A stretch of 64,000 bases of DNA. Source: an uncultured Pelagimonas sp. (GTDB taxonomy: Bacteria; Pseudomonadota; Alphaproteobacteria; Rhodobacterales; Rhodobacteraceae). Both the position numbers and the translations under genes were made by a program. The stretch spans positions 1-64,000 of the forward strand of contig NZ_CANMKO010000003.1 of NCBI RefSeq assembly GCF_947498515.1, in the 5' to 3' direction. This document shows, piece by piece, positions 1-9,049 of the stretch (positions are counted from its first letter, which is position 1; every line of letters begins with the position of its first letter). The notes below the pieces were generated by a model. The model made no database searches. It saw only the letters and a program-made list of their open reading frames with translations, and was not told the DNA's origin.

Positions 1-402
1 ACCTACACACCCGCCGATGATTTCACCGGTGAGGATACCATTCCTTACACTGTGGATGACGGCAATGGCGGCACCGACACTGGTGAGATCGTTGTCACCG
101 TGACACCAGAGGGCGAAAACACGCCTCCGACGGCCGTGGATGACGAAGCCACAACGCCAGAGGGCACGCCAGTTGTGATCGAAGATCCGGCAGGCAACGA
201 CTCTGATCCGGATGGCAACCCGCTAACCGTGACCGAAATTGGTGACCCAACCAACGGCACCGCGACGTTGAACCCCGATGGCACCGTGACCTACACACCC
301 GCCGATGATTTCACCGGTGAGGATACCATTCCTTACACTGTGGATGACGGCAATGGCGGCACCGATACTGGTGAGATCGTTGTCACCGTAACACCAGAGG
401 GC
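1..402 (+). repeat. Near-identical 288-bp direct repeat within the Ig-like module region
   Basis: Bases 1 to about 114 recur at 289 to about 402 with only two or three changes, an exact offset of 288 bp (96 codons). A third, more diverged copy lies around 840-960. The high identity at synonymous positions points to recent duplication or gene conversion of the module. Confidence 0.85.
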
Positions 403-2685
403 AACACCGATCCGGATGCGGATGATGATGCGGAAACAACGGCTGTTGATACGCCTGTTGTGATCTCTGTTCTGACCAATGATGACGACCCTGAGGATGA
501 CCCTCTGACGGTGACAGGAACAACTGAACCTGCCAACGGCGAAGTCGTAGTCAACGCTGATGGGACAGTGACCTACACACCTGATGACGGGTTCACCGGC
601 ACCGATACATTCGACTACACCATTTCCGACGGCAATGGCGGTACGGACACGGCAACAGTCACCGTGACGGTTGGTGACGGCGGCGGCAACAGCGATCCTG
701 TCGCTGAGGATGACGAAGCCACGACAGATGTTGACACACCCGTCATCATCGACAACCCGGCGGCCAATGACACGGACCCTGATGGTGATCCGCTGACAGT
801 GACCGAGGTTGGCACGCCAACCAATGGCACCGCGACGCTGAACCCCGATGGCACCGTGACTTACACGCCAGAAGACGGCTTTATCGGTGAGGATACCATT
901 CCTTACACCGTGGATGACGGCAATGGCGGCACCGACACCGGTGAGATCATCGTCACTGTTGAGCCTGAGCAAGGTCGCATCGATACCGATGTGTTCCCAG
1001 TCAGCCCAGATCAGCAACCGCTTGATCCTCTGAACGGCTTTGACGAAGACGAAGACCCGTCTGACGATCTGGATAGCATTGATGGCACGTCGGGCTCCGA
1101 CACCATTGAAACTGGTGACGACGCCGACACCATCAACGCCGGTGGCGGGGATGACAGTGTTGCACCGGGTATTGATGATGACCTTGTCGATCTTGGCGGC
1201 GGTGACGATTACGTCAACGACATCCAAGGTGCTGACACCATCTTTGGCGGTCAGGGTGATGACACCATCATCGCGGGTATCGACACCTTCTCTGACTACG
1301 AGAACGACGATCCATCCTTTGCGGATGGCACGCCACTGGCGGGTCTGGGCTTTGATCGTGATCCAAACACCGAAGATGGTCGTGACAGCATTCAGGGCAA
1401 CCTGGGCAACGATCTGATCTTTACCGGTGACGATGCCGATACCATTGACGGTGGCGGGGATAACGACACCATCGATGCCGGTATCGACGACGACGAAGTC
1501 ATGGGTGGTCAAGGTGACGACTCGATCATTGGTGGTCATGGTTCCGATACGCTGGATGGCGGTCAGGGCGATGATTATATCAATGGCTCCAACACACCTG
1601 AGCTAACTCAGACCGATGATGTTGACGTCAATACCGAGAACGACCGTGATTATCTCGACGGCGCGCTGGGCAATGACACGCTCTATGGTGGCGACGATGA
1701 CGATACACTGATTGGTGGCTCGGGTGATGACCGTCTGCTTGGTGGTATCGACGAAGACATCCTAGAGGGTGGCGGAGACGATGACACGCTGATCGGTGGT
1801 CAGGGCAATGATACGCTCGACGGTGGCGACGGTGACGATAGCATCCGTGGCGGCGAAGACCGTGACATGATCCAAGTCGACAGTGCCGAAGCCGGTGCCA
1901 ATGACACCGTTGATGGCGGTTCGGAAGGGGATGACTATGATATCCTCGATCTGGGTGGTGTTGGCGAACGCGATGTTGACTGGCGTCTTGTTGACCAGAC
2001 ACCTGACAGCAATGGCAACGGGACCGACGGCACCGTTGAATTCCTAGACGGCGACGGCGAAGTCACCGGCACCATGGAGTTCTTTGAGATCGAAGAGATC
2101 GTTTGCTTCACTCCGGGTACGCTGATTGCGACCCCATCGGGTGAGCGTTTGGTCGAGGATCTGGTCGAAGGGGATCGTGTTATCACACGGGACAACGGCA
2201 TTCAGGAAATCAAGTGGCTGGGTCGCAAAGACCTGACCGGGCATGATCTGGCGCGCAAGCCTCACTTCAAGCCGATCCTGATCCAGAAGGGTGCGCTGGG
2301 CAACAACCTGCCTGAGCATGACCTCTTGGTCTCGCCGAACCACCGTGTGTTGGTCGCCAATGACAAGACCGCTCTGTACTTTGAAGAGCGCGAAGTTCTG
2401 GTCGCAGCCAAGCACCTGACCGGTCTGGACGGTGTGGATGAGGTCGAAAGCCTCGGCGTGAGCTATATCCACGTCATGTTCGAGAACCACGAGGTGATCT
2501 TGTCGAACGGCGCTTGGACCGAAAGCTTCCAGCCGGGTGACTATAGCCTTAAAGGTATCGGCAACGCCCAGCGTCAGGAAATCTTTGAACTGTTCCCAGA
2601 ATTGGAGCACGCCGAAGGTGTCAAGGCTTATGGCTCTGCCCGCCGCTCGCTCAAGAAGCACGAAGCCGCGCTTCTGACCAAGTAA
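1..2685 (+). CDS. Secreted Ig-like/RTX repeat protein with C-terminal Hint domain (5' end outside window)
   Basis: The frame is open from base 1, so the N-terminus lies upstream; 894 codons are visible. Visible residues 1-325 are the end of one and then three roughly 96-residue Ig/cadherin-like modules of the tandem-95 type, each with an acidic VDDGNGG- or SDGNGG-like segment near its end. Residues about 360-640 are glycine/aspartate nonapeptides of the RTX calcium-binding kind (GGxGDDxxx). A Hint domain starts at Cys702 (CFTPGT) and includes the conserved LVSPNHRVLV and WTESFQPGDYSL segments. RTX proteins are normally exported by type I secretion and Hint domains can self-process at their first Cys; neither is shown here. 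The next gene is a paralogue with the same Hint tail. Probably a large cell-surface or matrix protein; ligand unknown. Confidence 0.88.
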   Translation, partial: TYTPADDFTGEDTIPYTVDDGNGGTDTGEIVVTVTPEGENTPPTAVDDEATTPEGTPVVIEDPAGNDSDPDGNPLTVTEIGDPTNGTATLNPDGTVTYTPADDFTGEDTIPYTVDDGNGGTDTGEIVVTVTPEGNTDPDADDDAETTAVDTPVVISVLTNDDDPEDDPLTVTGTTEPANGEVVVNADGTVTYTPDDGFTGTDTFDYTISDGNGGTDTATVTVTVGDGGGNSDPVAEDDEATTDVDTPVIIDNPAANDTDPDGDPLTVTEVGTPTNGTATLNPDGTVTYTPEDGFIGEDTIPYTVDDGNGGTDTGEIIVTVEPEQGRIDTDVFPVSPDQQPLDPLNGFDEDEDPSDDLDSIDGTSGSDTIETGDDADTINAGGGDDSVAPGIDDDLVDLGGGDDYVNDIQGADTIFGGQGDDTIIAGIDTFSDYENDDPSFADGTPLAGLGFDRDPNTEDGRDSIQGNLGNDLIFTGDDADTIDGGGDNDTIDAGIDDDEVMGGQGDDSIIGGHGSDTLDGGQGDDYINGSNTPELTQTDDVDVNTENDRDYLDGALGNDTLYGGDDDDTLIGGSGDDRLLGGIDEDILEGGGDDDTLIGGQGNDTLDGGDGDDSIRGGEDRDMIQVDSAEAGANDTVDGGSEGDDYDILDLGGVGERDVDWRLVDQTPDSNGNGTDGTVEFLDGDGEVTGTMEFFEIEEIVCFTPGTLIATPSGERLVEDLVEGDRVITRDNGIQEIKWLGRKDLTGHDLARKPHFKPILIQKGALGNNLPEHDLLVSPNHRVLVANDKTALYFEEREVLVAAKHLTGLDGVDEVESLGVSYIHVMFENHEVILSNGAWTESFQPGDYSLKGIGNAQRQEIFELFPELEHAEGVKAYGSARRSLKKHEAALLTK

Positions 2686-2747
2686 GCTGGTCGTAACAAA
2701 CAACTGAATATGCAGCACAGCCCGCGCTTATCGCACTGGGCTGGGAC

Positions 2748-2777
2748 GGGGCGGCCCTTTTGGGCTGCCCCTTTTTT
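2748..2777 (+). terminator. Rho-independent terminator after the first RTX gene
   Basis: A 10-bp GC-rich stem (GGGGCGGCCC / GGGCTGCCCC, one G-T pair) with a TTTT loop is followed by six T residues, 62 bases after the stop codon. Confidence 0.88.
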
Positions 2778-3033
2778 GTTGATTGGTGGCCAGAAGGTTG
2801 CGATGCGAAGGGGGGGAGGGAGCGGTCGGCATGGCGGTGGGTCACGTCCCTTTGCGACAGGGGTATCAGTACCAAACGAACGCCCTAAGCGCGCGGTCGC
2901 GCCGACAATATCTCTCAAATTCTGTGCAAACGCCTTTTTTGTGCCCAATTCCGTTACCGAAATCCTTATAGGCCCAAGGTTATCGTCCACGTCGGGGGCC
3001 GCCTTTGGGTGGCAAGGCACTGGGTGACATGCA
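2778..3033 (+). other. Leader region of the second RTX gene
   Basis: This is the rest of a 348-bp gap between the two repeat-protein genes. It follows the terminator and must hold the promoter if the second gene has its own. I could not fix a convincing -35/-10 pair, and no small gene with a good ribosome site is visible. Confidence 0.4.
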
Positions 3034-6000
3034 ATGGCGTTTTATAGCGTAACCACAAGCAATTGGAATTCGGCTGGGTTTTGGTCTGGCATCACCGAAG
3101 GTGGTGTTGGTCATACCTTGGATTTTTCGACGCTTCCGGCCAACTACACCCTGACTATGGACAAATCGAGTGGGGCGTTGACCATTTCGGATGGCTCGTC
3201 GAGTTTTACGATTGGCCAATCCGGTTACAGCGGCACCAGTGACGCCACCCTTGGCGGTGGAACGCAGTGGGGATATTTTGACACGTTGGTTACCAATGAC
3301 GGTGACCACAGCCTATCAGGCGATTTTCGCAGCGAGACCATCACCACAGGGGACGGTGACACAACCGTCTATGCGGGTGACGGGACAGATACCGTTTTTG
3401 GCGGGGCCGGGGCCGATGAGATTTATGGCCAAGCGGGTGCTGATACGCTCGATGGTGGCGATGGAGCCAACTACATCGATGGTGGGGCCGATGGAGACCT
3501 GATCACCGGCGGGACTGATGATGATTACCTACAAGGTGGATGGGAAGACACCGGTGCCGATACCATTTATGGCGGTGGCGGCAATGACCTTATCATGGGT
3601 GGCGATGGCAATGACCGCCTTTATGGGGAGAGCGGGTCAGATTGGCTTGATGGTGGTGATGGCGAAGACCTGATCCAAGGCGGCACAGATAGTGACCGTA
3701 TCATTGGTGGTGATGGTCAGGACACACTTCAAGGCGATAGCGGTGATGACACGCTCACCGGAGGAGCCGGAAACGATCAACTCTACGGTGGCGACGGGGC
3801 CGATCACATCTATGGTGCCGCAGGTGACACCGTTGATGGTGGAGAAGGCGGCAGCGACAACGATTTCCTCTGGGTCGGTGATGTTGACTACGTCAGCTAT
3901 GCCGGGTCCGAAGGGGGGACGGTGCATTTCCTGTCCGGGGGCACGCTAAGCTTTACCAATATCGAAAACGTTGTTTTGACGGCCAGTGATGGTGTTGTCA
4001 CTGGAACCGGGGGCGACGATCAGATTGGCCAGTTCTATTTTGATGCCGATGGGGATTGGGTCGACAACAACGATGCGACGGGTGCCTTTGGGATGTCCGG
4101 GGATGAGGACAGCATCAATGCCGGGGCTGGCAACGACAACGTCTGGTCCTTGAACGGTGCCGATAGCGTCGATGGCGGTACCGGCAATGACATGATCGAT
4201 GGTGGCGGGGGGGCCGATACCCTGCTTGGTGGCGACGGCATGGATTCGCTGCATGGGGATGCCGACAACGACAGCCTTGATGGCGGCGATGGGGATGATT
4301 GGCTGCAAGGCGAATGGGGGGATGACACCCTACTGGGCGGCGCGGGCAATGACACGCTGGATGACGAAAGCGGATCGGGTAGCGGTGAGGGGAATGACTA
4401 CCTAGACGGCCAAAGCGGTGAAGACCTTTTGTACGGCGGCGATGGACACGACACGATCTATGGTGGCACAGGGGATGACAGCCTCTTTGGCGAGGCAGGC
4501 TCCGATAGTCTTTATGGCGGTGACGGGGCCGATACCTTTGGGTTTTGGTATGGGTTCGAGAACGATATTGTCGAAGGCGGGGAAGGTGGCACAGACACCG
4601 ACACCCTTGATTTCAGCTATATGTCGAGCCCGCTGTCGGTTTGGGTCACCACCAATGAAACCGGGACGGTCACCAACGGGGCCAATGGCGACCTGATAAA
4701 CTTCTCTGAGATCGAAGCCTTTACCCTAACCAGCGGAAACGACAGCCTCTGGGGTGCTGGAGCTGATGACGCGATGTATGTCGATGCCGGTGATGGTAAT
4801 GACGACATTAATAGCGGCTCAGGCAATGACACGCTGATTTCGGGGGAAGGCAATGACTCGTTAAGCGGTGGAGCAGGCAACGACAGTCTGGTGGGGAATT
4901 CGACACTCGGGTCGAGTTATACGCTACTCGAAGGTGGGGCAGGGTCGGACACGCTAGACGGGACACTCGGGAACTGGGATGTCGCGGCCTATTGGAGTTC
5001 TGGTTCCGGGATCGATATTGACCTCACCGATGGTATTAAGGAAAGCGGCGGTGAGGCCGCCGGTGACACGCTGATCGGTATCGAACAGATCGACGGCTCC
5101 TCCCATAACGATACGATCGTAGGGGATGACGACCTCGTTGAGATCAAAGGCAATGGCGGCGATGATTGGCTTGTTGCTGGGGATGGTGGAACATCGATCT
5201 ATGGTGGTGATGGTGCCGACACGCTGTTTGGGGGCGACGGGGATGATTACCTTGATGCCGAAGATGGTGTTGCCGCCAATGACCACATTCAGGCCGGAGC
5301 AGGTAACGACACCCTGATCACCGATGCCGGGGATGACACGGTATATGACCAAGCCGGGGATGATGTCATCTATGCCGGTACGGGGGATGATGCCATCGTT
5401 CTGGGAACGGGCGATGACACCGCATACGGTCAAGACGGCAGCGATTACTTTAGTTTGTACAATGGCACCGGCAATGATGTGCTTGTTGGCGGTGAAGGGG
5501 GGACCGACAGCGACCTCATCATGATCCATTCCAGCCCGGTTAGTGTGACCGTCACCTATACAGGCGATGAAATGGGCAACATGGTTCTGGGAAGTGATAC
5601 GATCACTTTCTCGGAGGTCGAACGTCTGGTTCTAACCGATGAAGGAGATTATGTTGATGCGCTGGGCATTACCACTGATCTCAATATCGATGGGGCCGGA
5701 GGCAACGATAGCCTGAATGGCGGATCAGGGGATGATACCCTGATTGGTGGCTTGGGGGACGATGTCCTGCAAGGGTCAGGGGGCAACGACTCCCTGAATG
5801 CCGGGGAGGGTGCGGATAGCATTTATTCCGGGTCTGGCAATGATACGGTTCTTGCCGGGGATGGGGATGACTATGTTGGCCATTCGATAGGCCATGACCT
5901 TGTCTATGGCGGAGCGGGGAACGACACACTTTATGGGGGCGGAACGGCCTCCAATGGCAGTGACACGTTGTACGGTGGGACCGGGGGTGACAGCCTTGCC

Positions 6001-7341
6001 GGTGTCTTGGGCGATGACGTTCTCTATGGCGAAGACGGAGATGATACCCTTGATGCCGATAGTGGGGATGACAGCCTATCGGGGGGCGCGGATGCCGACA
6101 CGTTTGTCATCCGGGATGGATTTGGTGATGACACGATTGTTGGGGGGGAAACCGCAACCAGTGGAAGTGATGCAGATACGCTTGACCTGTCGAACCTGAC
6201 AAGCGGTGCCCACATCGACCTAAGCCAAAACGGGGCCGGCGATACCGAAAGCGGTGTTGTGACGTCTGGGGCCAATACCGCGTCTTTTACCGAAATCGAA
6301 ACTGTAGTTGGGTCTGAACAGGACGATACGCTTACCGGGTCGACGGGCGATGACAATGTCGATCTCGGCGGTGGTGACGATAGTGCCGATGGCGGGGCGG
6401 GGGATGACACCCTGATTGGCGGGGCAGGCTCTGATACGCTGGATGGTGGCGCGGGTGCTGATAGCCTGTCTGGGGGCGAGGGTGATGACTTTTTTACCCT
6501 TGGTGTCGGTGATGCCGCGCTGGGCGAAGATGGGGATGATACGTTTGACGTCACCGCAACGTCTATGGCCACCGGCAATGCGACAATCACCGGTGGCGAA
6601 GCTGGGGAAACCGGGGGGGATACGCTTAACATCACCGGCCCGGCCACGATCGACATGCTTGGTGCCGAACATGGCACGGTGACGTGGTTGGATGGTGCGA
6701 CACTGACGTTCTCGGAGATCGAGAACATCAACTATACGCCCTGTTTTACCCCCGGCACCCGGATCAAGATGGAACAGGGGCAAAAGCGCGCCGAACATGT
6801 GCGCATCGGCGACTTGGTGCAAACGCGCGACAACGGCGTTCAACCGGTGCGCTGGATCGGGTCAAAAACCCTGAGCTGCTCAGACCTGCGGGCCGCTCCC
6901 GCCTTGCAGCCCATCCGTATCTCTGCCGGTGCGCTGGGCGCAGGACTGCCCAAGCGCGATATGATGGTCTCTCCGCAACACCGCGTCGCGCTGGGCTCGG
7001 CTCAGGTACAGCTACTCTTTGGTGAGGATGAGGTTTTGGTCGCCGCCCAAGATCTTTTGGGCTTGGCGGGCGTGCGCCGGGCCATTCCACCGCAAGGGGT
7101 GCGCTATATCCATCTGATGTTTGATCGACATGAGTTGGTGAAATCCGATGGATGTTGGACCGAAAGCTTTCAACCCGGTGATCTGTCATTGGCGGGAATG
7201 GACATGGCGCAACGCGGTGAATTATTGTCGCTGTTCCCCGATCTTGCCCAACCCGACCGTCGCAATCGGCGGTTTGCTGCGGCGCGCCCGTCGTTGAAAT
7301 CCTATCAGGCGCAATTGGTTGTCGCCCAGCTACGCGCCTGA
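3034..7341 (+). CDS. RTX calcium-binding protein with C-terminal Hint domain
   Basis: 1435 residues. The first 100 residues lack a Sec signal and contain no RTX repeats. From about residue 105 to 1205 there are many blocks of GGxGxDxLx nonapeptides, broken by short beta-rich linkers, the pattern that forms calcium-loaded beta-rolls outside the cell. Cys1237 (CFTPGTRI) opens a Hint domain closely resembling that of the preceding gene, with MMVSPQHRVAL and WTESFQPGDLSL segments. Known family behaviour suggests type I export and possible self-processing at Cys1237; the exporter is not in this window. The ATG at 3034 has no strong ribosome site, so the start is the least certain part. Function is probably surface, matrix or adhesin; no enzymatic domain was recognised. 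Confidence 0.9.
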   Translation: MAFYSVTTSNWNSAGFWSGITEGGVGHTLDFSTLPANYTLTMDKSSGALTISDGSSSFTIGQSGYSGTSDATLGGGTQWGYFDTLVTNDGDHSLSGDFRSETITTGDGDTTVYAGDGTDTVFGGAGADEIYGQAGADTLDGGDGANYIDGGADGDLITGGTDDDYLQGGWEDTGADTIYGGGGNDLIMGGDGNDRLYGESGSDWLDGGDGEDLIQGGTDSDRIIGGDGQDTLQGDSGDDTLTGGAGNDQLYGGDGADHIYGAAGDTVDGGEGGSDNDFLWVGDVDYVSYAGSEGGTVHFLSGGTLSFTNIENVVLTASDGVVTGTGGDDQIGQFYFDADGDWVDNNDATGAFGMSGDEDSINAGAGNDNVWSLNGADSVDGGTGNDMIDGGGGADTLLGGDGMDSLHGDADNDSLDGGDGDDWLQGEWGDDTLLGGAGNDTLDDESGSGSGEGNDYLDGQSGEDLLYGGDGHDTIYGGTGDDSLFGEAGSDSLYGGDGADTFGFWYGFENDIVEGGEGGTDTDTLDFSYMSSPLSVWVTTNETGTVTNGANGDLINFSEIEAFTLTSGNDSLWGAGADDAMYVDAGDGNDDINSGSGNDTLISGEGNDSLSGGAGNDSLVGNSTLGSSYTLLEGGAGSDTLDGTLGNWDVAAYWSSGSGIDIDLTDGIKESGGEAAGDTLIGIEQIDGSSHNDTIVGDDDLVEIKGNGGDDWLVAGDGGTSIYGGDGADTLFGGDGDDYLDAEDGVAANDHIQAGAGNDTLITDAGDDTVYDQAGDDVIYAGTGDDAIVLGTGDDTAYGQDGSDYFSLYNGTGNDVLVGGEGGTDSDLIMIHSSPVSVTVTYTGDEMGNMVLGSDTITFSEVERLVLTDEGDYVDALGITTDLNIDGAGGNDSLNGGSGDDTLIGGLGDDVLQGSGGNDSLNAGEGADSIYSGSGNDTVLAGDGDDYVGHSIGHDLVYGGAGNDTLYGGGTASNGSDTLYGGTGGDSLAGVLGDDVLYGEDGDDTLDADSGDDSLSGGADADTFVIRDGFGDDTIVGGETATSGSDADTLDLSNLTSGAHIDLSQNGAGDTESGVVTSGANTASFTEIETVVGSEQDDTLTGSTGDDNVDLGGGDDSADGGAGDDTLIGGAGSDTLDGGAGADSLSGGEGDDFFTLGVGDAALGEDGDDTFDVTATSMATGNATITGGEAGETGGDTLNITGPATIDMLGAEHGTVTWLDGATLTFSEIENINYTPCFTPGTRIKMEQGQKRAEHVRIGDLVQTRDNGVQPVRWIGSKTLSCSDLRAAPALQPIRISAGALGAGLPKRDMMVSPQHRVALGSAQVQLLFGEDEVLVAAQDLLGLAGVRRAIPPQGVRYIHLMFDRHELVKSDGCWTESFQPGDLSLAGMDMAQRGELLSLFPDLAQPDRRNRRFAAARPSLKSYQAQLVVAQLRA

Positions 7342-7412
7342 ATCATTGCGCGCTTTCTAACTCTGTGCTTCCGTCGGTCTTCTAAATGATTGACAGCAAT
7401 CCGGGAGCACCC

Positions 7413-8363
7413 ATGCAGGCACATCAGCATTTCCACTTTGTCCTGATGGGGCGATATCAATTGCTGTCTTTGGTGTCGGCGCTGGAAACGTTGCAAAATG
7501 CCAATTACACCGCCGGGCAGGAGCTGTTCACATGGTCCATCCACAGCAGCGGGCCAACACCCATTTCGTCTATTGGTACCCGCGAATTTACCTGCCAATC
7601 GCTGGACGACATTCATAGCCCCCAAGAGGTGGTCATCGTCGGCGGGCCGGATGTGGCCGCGCTAGAAGACCCGAAATTGACGGTATGGTTAGGGCGACAT
7701 GCGCGCCGTGGGGTGCGTGTCTCGGGGCTTACCACCGGGGCGTTTGTTCTGGCCTATGCGGGGTTGGTCGAAAACGCGGCTGTGACCCTGCATTGGCAAT
7801 TTCGCGATGCCTATCGTGAAATGTTCCCAGATCATGAGCTTAGCCCACGCCCCTTTGTCGGGGATGGAACGCGGTGCAGCAGCTCTGGCGGCGTCTCGGC
7901 GATTGATTTGTTTCTGGGGTTTGTCGCCGAATATATGGGCGAAGAGTTTTCCGGCCGCGTCTCGGAATCAATGAACTATGTGACGCTTCAACAGGTTCAA
8001 CAAGTCGCTTCTGCCGAGGCCTCGGCGCGCACGCGGGTCAAAAACGCCCCAACCGTCGCGGCGCTGGAAATCATGGAATCCAATCTGGAATTCCCTGTGA
8101 CTCCACCGCAAATCGCCGCTGAAATTGGTGTGTCGACGCGGCAATTGGAACGGTTGTTCAACAAACACCTCGGCCAAAGCCCAAAACGTTATTACATGCA
8201 TCTGCGCCTGCGTCGTGCCTATTTCCTTTTGACACAAACCAAAATGCCGGTGATCGAAGTCGCGATTGCTTGCGGCTTCCAATCTCCGGGCCATTTTGCC
8301 AAATGCTTTCGTGCCGAATTTGGTCTGACTCCAACCGAGCTGCTTAAGTCGCGTGTGAGTTAA
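7413..8363 (+). CDS. GlxA-family AraC-type transcriptional regulator
   Basis: About 316 residues. The N-terminal half is a DJ-1/PfpI-like sensor fold (QEVVIVGGPDV, then GLTTGAFVLAYAGL); the nucleophile-elbow Cys of true PfpI enzymes is replaced by Thr, so it is a sensor rather than a hydrolase. The C-terminal 100 residues are a double helix-turn-helix AraC domain (ISTRQLERLFNKHLG-like segment, then EVAIACGFQSPGHFAKCFR). I chose the ATG at 7413 because GGGAG lies five bases before it; an in-frame ATG at 7386 would add nine residues but has no ribosome site. Relatives often control catabolism of quaternary amines or amino acids. The flavoprotein gene 700 bp away is one conceivable target, but this is a guess. 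Confidence 0.85.
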   Translation: MQAHQHFHFVLMGRYQLLSLVSALETLQNANYTAGQELFTWSIHSSGPTPISSIGTREFTCQSLDDIHSPQEVVIVGGPDVAALEDPKLTVWLGRHARRGVRVSGLTTGAFVLAYAGLVENAAVTLHWQFRDAYREMFPDHELSPRPFVGDGTRCSSSGGVSAIDLFLGFVAEYMGEEFSGRVSESMNYVTLQQVQQVASAEASARTRVKNAPTVAALEIMESNLEFPVTPPQIAAEIGVSTRQLERLFNKHLGQSPKRYYMHLRLRRAYFLLTQTKMPVIEVAIACGFQSPGHFAKCFRAEFGLTPTELLKSRVS

Positions 8364-8371
8364 GGGGGCCC

Positions 8372-8980
8372 TTAAACCATTTCGGCCGTTTTGGCGCGCC
8401 ACGCGGCCCAAGCTTCGGGCGTATCGAGATCGACAAGGGCACGATCATCCGACAAGGCGACCCGGCGCAACCGGTATTTGTTGGCCTTTAAAACCGCGCG
8501 CGCACCTTGATCGCCGGATACGGCCATCAGCGCGGTAAAACAATCCGCTGGGAACAGAACCGGGTGACCGGGGGTGCCATCGGCGCTTGTGGCTTGTTGC
8601 AAGGTCGGATGCGCCTCGTTGCAAAACCCTTGATAGACGGCCAGCAAATCTTCGGTTGTCAGGTCCGGCATATCCGCCGGGAGGATCATCACCGCGCGTT
8701 GATTGCGTGGCAACATCCCAACCCCACGCCGGAGCGAAGCCGACATGCCCAAATTGGCATCGGGCACGGCGACCATTTGCACGGGCAACCCCTGAAGCGC
8801 TGCGGCGCGTGGATGATCATGATCGGGCAAGGTCACGCACACATGCGCGCCCGTTGCCAAGGCGGTTTCGACTTGGCGGCGCAGCATCGGCACGCCGCCA
8901 ACATCCTGTAGCAATTTGTCTTGGCCCCGCATCCGTCGGCTGGCCCCGGCGGCGGGAATCACAATGGCAATATCAAGCAT
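8372..8980 (-). CDS. MobA/MocA-like nucleotidyltransferase
   Basis: 202 residues. The N-terminal PAAGASRRMRGQDKLL segment is the nucleotide-binding loop and lysine of the MobA-like NTP transferase superfamily. MILPADMPDL carries the metal-binding Asp, and DGTPGHPVLF is typical of MocA (molybdenum cofactor cytidylyltransferase) relatives. It may attach CMP or GMP to molybdopterin in the cytoplasm, but no molybdoenzyme gene is nearby, so the substrate is unproven. It converges with the GlxA-type regulator, with eight bases between the stop codons. Confidence 0.8.
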   Translation of the reverse strand: MLDIAIVIPAAGASRRMRGQDKLLQDVGGVPMLRRQVETALATGAHVCVTLPDHDHPRAAALQGLPVQMVAVPDANLGMSASLRRGVGMLPRNQRAVMILPADMPDLTTEDLLAVYQGFCNEAHPTLQQATSADGTPGHPVLFPADCFTALMAVSGDQGARAVLKANKYRLRRVALSDDRALVDLDTPEAWAAWRAKTAEMV

Positions 8981-9049
8981 GGCCGCACCATAGCCGCAAA
9001 TGGCACAATCACGCAGAGCTTTCTTTGTGCTAATATCGCCGTGGTTGTG

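Noticed and set aside
223-1539. Long open frame on the minus strand across the Ig/RTX repeats
   Set aside because: It mirrors the repetitive, codon-biased plus-strand gene; its translation is a low-complexity Val/Ile-rich sequence without domains or a ribosome site.
7413-8363. PfpI-type protease or chaperone
   Set aside because: The nucleophilic Cys is absent and an AraC DNA-binding domain follows; it is a regulator.
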